Source: Mariprofundus aestuarium
Lineage (GTDB): Bacteria; Pseudomonadota; Zetaproteobacteria; Mariprofundales; Mariprofundaceae
DNA length: 64,000 nt
NCBI RefSeq assembly: GCF_002795805.1
Contig: NZ_CP018799.1
Coordinates: forward strand, 489,001-553,000
Direction of reading: 5' to 3'
This document shows positions 50,235 to 58,611 of this stretch, one piece after another. The notes beneath the pieces are model-generated. The model did no database searches. It saw only the letters and a program-made list of their open reading frames with translations, and had not been told where the DNA came from. Every line of letters starts with the position of its first letter. Position 1 is the stretch's first letter. The translations under genes and the position numbers were made by a program.

Positions 50235-50783
50235 GTGGCTGTTCGAGAAATCCTGATCCATCCCGATGATCGTCTGCGTGAGATTGCCGAGCCAGTCGAA
50301 TTTCCACTCACTGATGAGGTGAAGCAGGTTATCCGGGATATGGCCGAAACCATGTACGACGCCCCAGGCGTCGGCCTTGCCGCCACACAGGTTGGCGTGG
50401 CATTAAAAATAGCTGTTACCGATACCGTCTGGCGCAAGGAAGAGGTGCATCACGATAGTGATGAGCCGGGTGGCAGACGGGAGCTGAATGTGTGGATCAA
50501 TCCCGAGTTCACATGGAAGTCTGATGAGATGGCTTCATGGGAAGAGGGGTGCCTCTCCGTTCCGGAGGTCTATGGTGATGTATCACGCCCAGCTGCCGTA
50601 ACCCTGCGCTGGCAGGATATGGACGGGACGACGCATGAGAAAGATTTCGAAGGCTTTGAAGCTGTGGCACTGCAGCACGAGTTCGATCACCTGATAGGTA
50701 AACTCTTTATCGATTACCTCTCCCCACTCAAGCGTACGATGATCACCAAGAAGATGAAAAAGCTGTATAAGCAAGGAAATTAA
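50235..50783 (+). CDS. def: Peptide deformylase
   Basis: A 182-residue metalloenzyme with all three motifs: GVGLAATQ, EGCLSVPE and HEFDH. It removes the formyl group from nascent proteins. GTG start directly follows the tautomerase stop. fmt, its usual partner, follows 102 bases later, after a hairpin and a short direct repeat. Confidence 0.95.
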   Translation: MAVREILIHPDDRLREIAEPVEFPLTDEVKQVIRDMAETMYDAPGVGLAATQVGVALKIAVTDTVWRKEEVHHDSDEPGGRRELNVWINPEFTWKSDEMASWEEGCLSVPEVYGDVSRPAAVTLRWQDMDGTTHEKDFEGFEAVALQHEFDHLIGKLFIDYLSPLKRTMITKKMKKLYKQGN

Positions 50784-50861
50784 AGCAATGGGTATTGCTT
50801 TAATTTCCGCGATAGTCAAAACGAACAAATTAATGGCTGTTAGTTCAATTTCCGCGATAGT
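50781..50861. repeat. Hairpin and 15-bp direct repeat between def and fmt
   Basis: A 9-bp perfect stem TAAAGCAAT-GGGT-ATTGCTTTA begins at the def stop (50781-50802). It is followed by two copies of AATTTCCGCGATAGT at 50802-50816 and 50847-50861, 45 bases apart. It could be a weak terminator plus a duplicated binding site. Confidence 0.55.
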
Positions 50862-50885
50862 GAAAAAGGACAATAGGTTTATCTG

Positions 50886-51818
50886 ATGCGCGTAGTGTTT
50901 GCCGGAACCCCCGGCTTTTCTGTTCCCTGTCTTCAGGCATTGATCGAGGCCGAAGGCATCGAGGTGGTTGGCGTGGTATCGCAGCCGGATCGCAAGGCAG
51001 GGCGTGGCATGAAGCTAACCCCGTCGCCTGTGAAGCAGGCGGCACTGGATGCCGGGATCGACGTCATTACCCCTGAGCGATTGCGCAATAATGATGAAGT
51101 ACTTCTCTGGCTGCATGATAAAGCGCCCGACCTACTGGTCGTGGTCGCTTTCGGCATGATTCTTCCCAAATCGTGGCTCGATGCTGCGTCTATTGCTCCG
51201 ATCAATGTGCACGCCTCGCTTCTGCCTCGCTGGCGCGGGGCAGCACCGATCGAGCGCAGCCTTCTGGCTGGCGATAGTGAAACAGGTGTTTGCATCATGC
51301 AGATGGAGGAGGGGCTTGATACCGGTGGTATCTATGCCTGTAAAACCCTGCCAATCACCGACAATACGACCGGTTCAGACCTTTGGTTTGCACTCTCCCC
51401 ACTTGGGGCGGAACTGTTGATCGATACACTCCCGAAGATTGCGGCAGGGCTGACGCCTGAACCGCAGCCCGAAGCTGGTATTACCTACGCCCAGAAGATC
51501 AGCAATGAAGAGCGCATCCTCGACTGGTCGCTCACTGCTGCTTCCATCGACAGGCTGGTACGCTGTTTCTCACCGCGCCCTGGCGTGCGCACACAGGTAA
51601 CAGGCAAGTGGCTGAAGGTTATTGCCGGTAGTGTCACTGCGGGATCGCACAAGCTTGAACCCGGCCAGATTGTTGCTACGGCTGGTGGCCTTGATGTCGC
51701 CTGTGGCGAGGGTTCGATCTATCGCATTTCAGAGCTGCAGCCGGAAGGTAAAAAAGCGATGCCGGCAGCCGACTTCCTGCGCGGCGCACAACTGCAAACA
51801 GGTGATTCCCTCTCCTGA
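50886..51818 (+). CDS. fmt: Methionyl-tRNA formyltransferase
   Basis: A 310-residue enzyme that formylates initiator Met-tRNA. It starts MRVVFAGTPGFSVPCL, has the formyl-transfer loop INVHASLLPRWRGAAP and the C-terminal OB domain. It pairs functionally with def upstream. Confidence 0.95.
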   Translation: MRVVFAGTPGFSVPCLQALIEAEGIEVVGVVSQPDRKAGRGMKLTPSPVKQAALDAGIDVITPERLRNNDEVLLWLHDKAPDLLVVVAFGMILPKSWLDAASIAPINVHASLLPRWRGAAPIERSLLAGDSETGVCIMQMEEGLDTGGIYACKTLPITDNTTGSDLWFALSPLGAELLIDTLPKIAAGLTPEPQPEAGITYAQKISNEERILDWSLTAASIDRLVRCFSPRPGVRTQVTGKWLKVIAGSVTAGSHKLEPGQIVATAGGLDVACGEGSIYRISELQPEGKKAMPAADFLRGAQLQTGDSLS

Positions 51819-51868
51819 TCAGCGTCGGGGCGGATACCAAAGCCCCCCGTTTGCGCTATGCTTGATCC

Positions 51869-52711
51869 ATGTTTGTTCTCAAACGAGCGTTTCTGATAAT
51901 GCTCCTCAGCTTTGCAGGGGCATCGGGCTATATGGCGCTGTTTGAAGATAACTATATCTATTTCCCCGCCCGGGAGGTCAGCAGCACACCTGCTTATTTT
52001 GGCATGCAGTTTGAAGAGCTGCATGTTACTACGACCGACGGCATTACTTTGCATGGCTGGTATATGCCGGTTCCCTCCTCCCGATTCACCGTCCTCCACT
52101 TGCATGGCAATGCGGGCAATATCAGCCACAGGTTATCGCTTTACAGGCAGTGGCAGGCAATGGGCCTTTCTGTCTATGCCATCGATTACCGCGGCTATGG
52201 AAAGAGTGAGGGTGAACCGGGTGAGGCAGGTCTCTATGCGGATGCTCGCGCTGCCTGGCGCGATGCAACGACTCGCCTGGGGTTGAAGCCGGAATCGGTG
52301 ATCATCGCAGGGCGAAGCCTTGGCGCTGCCGTGGCAGCAAAGCTTGCCCGTGAAGTAAAGGCAGCAGGTCTTGCGCTGGAGACGCCGTTTTCCAATATCC
52401 CCGACATGGCATCGTTTCACTACCCGTGGCTGCCACTGCGCTGGCTGGCAAAAAGCCGCTTTGATGCGATGGAGTCGGTGAAGGATGTATATCTTCCGCT
52501 GCTACTGATTGCTGCGCGTGATGATTCGATTGCGCCAGCGTGGATGGCTGAGAAGGTTTTTGCTGCAGCGAATGAGCCGAAGAAAAAGGTGGAACTTGCC
52601 GGCGGCCATAATGATTTCGATCACTACTCCTTCATGGCATATGCCGTGGCGTGGCGTGAATGGATTGGAACTCTCGGTACGGGTGGGGCTGGGGATATTC
52701 CGCGTCTCTGA
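51869..52711 (+). CDS. Membrane-anchored alpha/beta hydrolase
   Basis: A 280-residue hydrolase with an N-terminal hydrophobic anchor (residues about 5-24). Oxyanion region LHLHGNAGN, nucleophile elbow GRSLG (Ser), acid in AARDDSIAP and base in GGHNDF form a complete triad. It resembles the BEM46/ABHD13 group of unknown substrate. Convergent with the P-type ATPase gene. Confidence 0.85.
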   Translation: MFVLKRAFLIMLLSFAGASGYMALFEDNYIYFPAREVSSTPAYFGMQFEELHVTTTDGITLHGWYMPVPSSRFTVLHLHGNAGNISHRLSLYRQWQAMGLSVYAIDYRGYGKSEGEPGEAGLYADARAAWRDATTRLGLKPESVIIAGRSLGAAVAAKLAREVKAAGLALETPFSNIPDMASFHYPWLPLRWLAKSRFDAMESVKDVYLPLLLIAARDDSIAPAWMAEKVFAAANEPKKKVELAGGHNDFDHYSFMAYAVAWREWIGTLGTGGAGDIPRL

Positions 52712-52762
52712 AGCGGGCTAGGCCTGCCATTGCAATACTTTGGCAATTATACTGGCGAAACG

Positions 52763-55489
52763 TCAGGCTTGGCTAGAAGAGTTCCTGTCCTTCTGCATGG
52801 CTCTGCGCAGTACCCACTTCTCGATCTCAACCAGAAACAGCACACTGCTGGCCACGGCAACGATCCTGATCCATGCATCCAGACCGATATCTGCGGTTCC
52901 GAACATCAATTGCATCGGGCCGGCATAGGTGAAGGCGATCTGAAACAGCAGCAACAGTCCGATGGCATAGAATATATACCTGTTGCCACCGATTCCCTCT
53001 CTGGTCAGTGAGGGGGCATGCATATAGCGGGCATTGAAGAGATAGAAGATTTCGAACATCACCAGTGTGTTAACCGCTATGCTGCGTGCGACGGCTAGAT
53101 CTGCACCCTGAGTTCGCTCCCATAGAAATAGACCGAATGTACCTGTCACGATTATCAGGGAGACAAAAAGGATTCGCCAGATCAAAAAGCTTGAAAGGAT
53201 AGGTTCCGTCGGCTTGCGCGGTGGTCTACGCATAACATCGCTCTCCGGCGGTTCGAAGGCCAGCGTCAGGGCCAGTGTGACTGCCGTGATCATGTTCACC
53301 CAGAGAATCTGTGCAGCAGTTATGGGCAGTGCTTTGCCCATGAAAATGGCTGCAACAATGATAAAGGCTTCGCCGCCATTAGTCGGCAGGATAAACATGA
53401 TCGATTTCTTCAGGTTGTCATAAACCGTGCGACCCTCTTCGACAGCTTTGGCGATGGAGGCGAAGTTATCATCGGCTAGCACCATTTCTGATGCCTCTTT
53501 TGCTACTTCCGTGCCGTTGATTCCCATCGCGACACCGACATCGGCACGTTTAAGGGCGGGGGCGTCGTTCACGCCGTCCCCGGTCATCGACACGACCTCG
53601 CCGTTCGCCTGCAGGGCAGTTACCAGTAGCAGTTTCTGTTCAGGTGACACGCGGGCAAAAATATCGTGCTGGTAGGCCACTTTCTGCAATTCGGTGTTAT
53701 TAAGCTCACGCATATCCACACCGTTGATGACAGACCTGCCACAGCCAATACCCATCTGTTCCCCGATGGCGGCAGCGGTAATGCTATGGTCGCCGGTAAT
53801 CATTTTTACTCGGATACCGGCCTGCTGACAGGCCTGTACCGATGCGGTCGCCTCGCTGCGAGGCGGGTCGATAATGCCGACAATGCCAAGTAGCGTAAGT
53901 CCCGATTGCACATCATCGAAAGTGAGCATCTGCTGTTCACTGGGAGTGGCTCGAAATGCGATGGCAAGAAGACGCTCTCCCCGACTGGCCATCTGGTGCA
54001 TCTCCTCCTCCCAGTATTGGCGATTCAGTGGTGCATCCTCACCGAACCGGCGTTGCATATGACACATCTCAAGTACTGATTCGGGAGCACCTTTCAGGTA
54101 GATAAACCCATGCCCTGTATGATCATGGTGCAGGGTGGCCATAAAGCGGTGTTCCGATTCGAATGGAATGGCATCGATTCGCGGAAACTGTCTCTGCATC
54201 AGCTCCTGATTCAGGCCGGCTTTCAGGGCCAGTGTTACAAGCGCCCCCTCGGTAGGATCTCCGTGCATCTGCCAAGTGCCATTCTTCTCTTTCAGGCTTG
54301 CATCGTTGCAGAGCAGAGAAGCCTGTGCCAACTCTCGCAACTGGGGGTGCTGCTCAAGGCTGATCTCTTCACCATTCTTGATAAAGGTGCCGTGCGGGTC
54401 GTATCCGCTGCCGCCTACTTCGACTACGCCGGTGGCTGTGATGACGCTTTTCACGGTCATCTCGTTACGGGTCAGCGTGCCGGTTTTATCCGAGCAGATG
54501 ACCGTAACCGAACCCAGTGTTTCGACCGCCGGCAGACGGCGAATGATGGCATTGTTTCTGGCCATGCGCTGTACGCCGATAGCCAGCGTGATGGTCATAA
54601 TGGCCGGCAATCCCTCCGGTATACCTGCTACGGCAAGGCCCACAGCGGCCAGAAACATGTCACTGGCTGTATAGTTCCGGAAGAGAACGCCGAATGCGAA
54701 GGTAAGCATGGCCAGCACGCCGATGCCAATGGAGAGCCATCGGCCAAACTGATCCATCTGTTTGAGCAGAGGCGTGGTCAGTGTTTGTACCGTTTGCAAC
54801 AGCCCGCTAATGCGCCCGATTTCAGTGGCATCACCTGTTGCAACCACAATGCCAAGTCCCTGACCATAGGTAACAAGCGTACTGGAGTAGGCCAGACTCT
54901 TTCTATCGCCGATGGCGGCGTTTTCGACGACCTTACCGGTCATCTTCTCTGCCGGAATCGATTCGCCTGTGAGCATCGCCTCCTCAATACGCAGTTCGCG
55001 TACTTTGAACAGGCGCAGGTCTGCCGGCACCTTGTCGCCCGATTGAAGCGATACCACATCGCCCGGCACCAGTTGTTCAGCAGGCAAATTAATAAAGTGG
55101 CCGTCTCGTTTTACCATCGCATGCTGAGAGAGCATGTTACGGATGGCATCCAGTGCCTTTTCCGCCTTGCCCTCCTGAATGTGGCCGATAATGGCATTGA
55201 TGATCACCACGCCGAAGATCACCCCGCTGTCCACCCAGTGGCCCAGCAGACTGGTGATGATGCCTGCGCCGAGCAGCACGTAGATCAGCACATTGTGGAA
55301 CTGCATCAGGAAGCGCATGAACGGACTCTGTTTCGGCGGCGGCTTGAGCCGGTTGGCCCCGAAGCGGGTTAAACGCTCGGCAGCAGCTTCGGAGCTCAGC
55401 CCATCGATGCTGGAAGCCATGGCAAGAAATGCAACATCGGCATCGACTGAATGCCATGAAAGATGCTGTTCGATCTCAGGTACGTTCAC
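52763..55489 (-). CDS. P-type cation-transporting ATPase (P2 type)
   Basis: A 908-residue pump. Motifs: actuator MLTGESIPAE, phosphorylation site SDKTGTLTRNE, hinge MTGDGVNDAPALKRADVGVAMG, and M4 AGIPEGLPAIM, which matches Ca/Na/K-type P2 ATPases. M6 reads WVNMITAVTLALTLAFEP, lacking the Asp of SERCA/PMR1 calcium site II. Ion specificity is therefore uncertain; Ca, Na or K are candidates. The ATG starts MNVPEIEQHLSWHS, a typical cation ATPase N-terminal domain. Confidence 0.9.
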   Translation of the reverse strand: MNVPEIEQHLSWHSVDADVAFLAMASSIDGLSSEAAAERLTRFGANRLKPPPKQSPFMRFLMQFHNVLIYVLLGAGIITSLLGHWVDSGVIFGVVIINAIIGHIQEGKAEKALDAIRNMLSQHAMVKRDGHFINLPAEQLVPGDVVSLQSGDKVPADLRLFKVRELRIEEAMLTGESIPAEKMTGKVVENAAIGDRKSLAYSSTLVTYGQGLGIVVATGDATEIGRISGLLQTVQTLTTPLLKQMDQFGRWLSIGIGVLAMLTFAFGVLFRNYTASDMFLAAVGLAVAGIPEGLPAIMTITLAIGVQRMARNNAIIRRLPAVETLGSVTVICSDKTGTLTRNEMTVKSVITATGVVEVGGSGYDPHGTFIKNGEEISLEQHPQLRELAQASLLCNDASLKEKNGTWQMHGDPTEGALVTLALKAGLNQELMQRQFPRIDAIPFESEHRFMATLHHDHTGHGFIYLKGAPESVLEMCHMQRRFGEDAPLNRQYWEEEMHQMASRGERLLAIAFRATPSEQQMLTFDDVQSGLTLLGIVGIIDPPRSEATASVQACQQAGIRVKMITGDHSITAAAIGEQMGIGCGRSVINGVDMRELNNTELQKVAYQHDIFARVSPEQKLLLVTALQANGEVVSMTGDGVNDAPALKRADVGVAMGINGTEVAKEASEMVLADDNFASIAKAVEEGRTVYDNLKKSIMFILPTNGGEAFIIVAAIFMGKALPITAAQILWVNMITAVTLALTLAFEPPESDVMRRPPRKPTEPILSSFLIWRILFVSLIIVTGTFGLFLWERTQGADLAVARSIAVNTLVMFEIFYLFNARYMHAPSLTREGIGGNRYIFYAIGLLLLFQIAFTYAGPMQLMFGTADIGLDAWIRIVAVASSVLFLVEIEKWVLRRAMQKDRNSSSQA

Positions 55490-55632
55490 ACTGTTGTCTC
55501 ATCAAAAATTTCAGGCATAGCTTGATCCTTTATCCTATTTGAGTATCGCATTGGCATTCCGGTTTGTCCAATCATGTCGGGGTGGCGTAACCTCTGGCTA
55601 GACTTGGCAATATTGAAATGAAGCCTTTAGTC

Positions 55633-55641
55633 TGTTATAAC
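55633..55641 (+). promoter_or_regulatory. Extended -10 promoter of the diguanylate cyclase gene
   Basis: TGTTATAAC: a TGN element joined to TATAAC, 43 bases before the ATG. Confidence 0.4.
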
Positions 55642-55683
55642 GTAGGGTGATACGCTCTGTTTCGTAGGAGTGCTGAAGGAGGC

Positions 55684-57546
55684 ATGAATATGCACCTGAA
55701 AACGAAGGGCCTTCTGATTACCTTTGTGGGAACGCTGACATTTGCCATTTTAATCTCAGCTGTTGCCATCTACGCCTTCACAACTTCATCAGAAACAGGC
55801 TTGAAGCTGCAGAGCCAGATGGCTTCTGAACTGATCCGCATGACCATCACCCATGAAATGAGTGAGGGAAGCCCGGATCATATGCGCCCCTAAATGAGGA
55901 ATCTGGCCAATGTGCCGGGCCTCAAACATGCTCATGTCGTACCGGCAGACTCGGTGATGAAGCAGTTTCAGCTTGACCCCAAAGCTTACGATCCCGTCGA
56001 AGCGCTTGAGAAAAAGGTGTTTGCCACAGGCAAGGGTGCGCAGGAGTTGATTGAGGGCGACACGCCGCTTTTCCACTATGCGCTTCCCTACATTGCCAGA
56101 GACAATCAGAACTGCCTGAAATGCCATGAAGGAACAGATGGCGACGTGCTCGGCGTGGTCAGTATTGAGATCGATATGAGCAAGCAGCGTCACGCCATGA
56201 TGCTCTCCGTTGCCGGCATGTTGCTGCTGTTTATGCTCTTTGGTGCGGTGATGAGCTATCTGCTGAGTCGTCTGCTGAAGCCGATGGTTGGCACTACAAA
56301 AGAGCTGCGACGTGCGGTTGAGAAGGCCGAGGGGGGTGACTTCTCCGCTCGCCTGAGCAGGCAGAGCGATGATGAGATCGGCGAGATCGCCGATCAGACC
56401 AACCACTTTATGCAGACGCTTGAAAGCACATTTGGCGGTATTTCGCAAAAAATTGAGACCCTGACCGGCACCTACCAGAGCGATGAGAGGAATCTTCTCA
56501 CCCGCACGGGTGAGGTGGTGAACAATCTGGTCGGAGCTGCACACTTCAAGCAGTCAATCGAAAATGACCGTGACCTGGAAGAGGTCTATGGGCGCTTGGT
56601 CAAAGTGCTCAAGCGGCAGTTCGGTTTCAAGCGCTTCTCCCTCTATGAGGCCGTGGCGGCAAAGAACAAGATGCAGCTGATCTCTGCAGAAGGGCTACCT
56701 GAAGAAGAGCTCTGGTGCGACCGGGAGATCACTGTGAATTGCGATGCCTGCCGTGCCAAACGAACAGGGCAAACGGTCTCATCTGTCGATGAAGAGGATA
56801 TCTGCAACTCCTATCGCGGCAATCATGTTCAGGATAGTGAACAGCTCTTGCATACATGTATCCCGTTTATGCTCTCGGGAAGTGTCGGTGGCGTGGTTCA
56901 GATTCTATTCACCAGAAAAGAGGAGAAGAAGGTAAGCGGACAGATCTCGATGCTGCGCACCTACCTTGCTGAGGCAGCACCCGTGATCGAAACCAAGCGC
57001 TTGATGCTTAGCCTTAAGGAACAGTCGATGCGCGATCCGATGACCAACCTCTACAATCGCCGCTTCCTTGAGGATTACCTCGATACGCTGCTTGCCTCTG
57101 CTGCAAGGCAGAAGGCTGGTGTCGGCATATTGATGTGTGATGTAGATTTCTTTAAGCAGGTCAATGACACCCTCGGCCATGAGGTCGGTGATGAGGTGCT
57201 GGTCACGGTATCGAAGATTTTGACCCAAGCGATCCGGGGTTCCGATCTTGCTATCCGTTTTGGTGGCGAGGAGTTTGTCGCCCTGCTGGTTGGTGCCGAT
57301 GAGAATAAGGCGATGGAAGTGGCCGAGCGAATCCGCAAGGCGATGGAGGATTATACCTTCAAGACTGCCAACGGGCCGCTGAAGAAAACGATCTCTGTCG
57401 GCGTGGCAGAGTTCCCGCAGGATAGCGATGCATTTTGGGAGTGTCTGAAATTTGCTGATGTGGCGATGTACGAGGCCAAGGAGACAGGGCGCAACAAGGT
57501 ACTGCGTTTCACCAAGGATATGTGGAAGGATGGTGAGAGCTACTGA
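55684..57546 (+). pseudogene. Heme-c sensor diguanylate cyclase, interrupted by an in-frame TAA
   Basis: One continuous reading frame of 621 codons broken by a single TAA at 55891-55893. Fragment 1 (69 residues) has the first membrane helix after a strong AAGGAGG site. Fragment 2 continues at once as MRNLANVPGLKHAHVV without its own ribosome-binding site. Downstream order: periplasmic domain with c-type heme motif CLKCH, second membrane helix, HAMP, a Cys-containing GAF-like domain, and GGDEF domain with intact RFGGEEF. The family makes c-di-GMP in response to redox or gas ligands. The stop is a nonsense mutation, a sequencing error or a read-through site; a product starting at 55894 would lack the export helix. 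Confidence 0.85.
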
Positions 57547-57580
57547 GTTCCCTTGCTATCGCGAACTGAAATAAAAAAAA

Positions 57581-57606
57581 AGGCCCCGCTGATGCGGGGC
57601 CTTTTT
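57581..57606. terminator. Bidirectional terminator after the diguanylate cyclase
   Basis: AGGCCCCGC-TGAT-GCGGGGCCT stem with an A tract on the left and a T tract on the right; it can serve both the cyclase and the convergent YebC-family gene. Confidence 0.93.
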
Positions 57607-57632
57607 CAATACTGCTGCTGAATCAGTCTCTA

Positions 57633-58355
57633 TTAATCTTCCAGTTCGGCGTTGTGGTAAACCTTCTGTACATCGTCACAATCATTCAGCGCATCAAGTA
57701 ACTGCTCAAAGGTTTCAGCATCGTCACCACTGAGGCTGACAGTGGTTTGAGGTTCATAAGAGATATCATCCACTTCAAATTCAATCCCCGGCATCGCTTC
57801 GTTCAGGGCTGTTTTGATCTTGAAAAACTCGGTGTGGGGAGCCAGCACGGTGATCATGCCATCTTCAGACTCGATATCGGTGACATCAACATCAGCCATC
57901 ATCAGTGTTTCCAGAACTGCATCTTCATCATCACCCTTGAACACGAACACAGCCTGATGATCAAACATGTGAGCCACTGTTCCTGGGCCGCCAAGCTTGG
58001 AACCATTCTTATTGAAGCAGACGCGCACATCATTGTATGTGCGGGTTCCATTGTCGGTTAGGCAATCGACAATCACCATGCAGCCGGCAGGGCCAAAACC
58101 TTCATAACGGGCTGTGGCATAATCTTCGCCACCACCACCACGCGCTTTTTCGAGCGCGCGTTCAATCACATGGCTTGGAACCTGGTCTTTCTTGGCATTA
58201 TCCATCAAGCGACGCAGTGAGAGGTTACCATTGGGATCATCACCACCATTTTTGGCGCAGACATAGATCTCCCTGCCATATTTGGAATAGACCTTGGTTT
58301 TGGCTCCGGCGGTCTTGGCCATGGATTCTTTGCGGTTCTGATACGCTCTTCCCAT
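57633..58355 (-). CDS. YebC/PmpR-family DNA-binding protein (YeeN-like)
   Basis: A 240-residue protein starting [19 protein letters not shown], with [19 protein letters not shown] and [17 protein letters not shown], the family hallmarks. YebC-type proteins act as transcription regulators or relieve ribosome stalling. The N-terminal variant (R-A-Y-Q-N-R-K-E-S) matches the YeeN subgroup. Confidence 0.92.
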   Translation of the reverse strand: MGRAYQNRKESMAKTAGAKTKVYSKYGREIYVCAKNGGDDPNGNLSLRRLMDNAKKDQVPSHVIERALEKARGGGGEDYATARYEGFGPAGCMVIVDCLTDNGTRTYNDVRVCFNKNGSKLGGPGTVAHMFDHQAVFVFKGDDEDAVLETLMMADVDVTDIESEDGMITVLAPHTEFFKIKTALNEAMPGIEFEVDDISYEPQTTVSLSGDDAETFEQLLDALNDCDDVQKVYHNAELED

Positions 58356-58449
58356 TAGTTCACTCTCACTTCAATGCTATTAACTTTTCAACCGTAGGGG
58401 GGGGGTGGATACCCGACTCCACGGATTAGGCGCGATATGTTAATCGGGA

Positions 58450-58611
58450 ATGGACCAGGATGGTACCGAAGAGATTGATGCCCTCACTCTGTGGCAGAGC
58501 AAAGGATTTCCCAAAGCGTTAACAGGGTTGCCGGGCCCGATTGATGTCATCTGGTCGCGTTGGTCAGGGGGCGTGCATGTGAAATCTCTCCAGCTGGTCT
58601 ATAATAATTAA
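58450..58611 (+). CDS. Possible 53-aa protein abutting the HD-GYP gene
   Basis: A frame starting ATGGACCAGGATGG and ending TAA at 58609-58611, immediately followed by the GTG start of the next gene. The peptide (MDQDGTEEIDALTLWQSKGF at the start) is soluble and unrecognised. The exact junction suggests coupled translation, but the ribosome-binding site (CGGGA) is weak. Confidence 0.35.
   Translation: MDQDGTEEIDALTLWQSKGFPKALTGLPGPIDVIWSRWSGGVHVKSLQLVYNN

Noticed and set aside
54110-55372. 420-codon plus-strand frame opposite the P-type ATPase
   Set aside because: The minus strand has all P-type ATPase motifs; the plus frame is a shadow with no family resemblance.
57551-57570. Possible inverted copy of the def-fmt 15-mer (CTATCGCG)
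   Set aside because: Only eight bases are shared and they are partly palindromic, so chance is likely.
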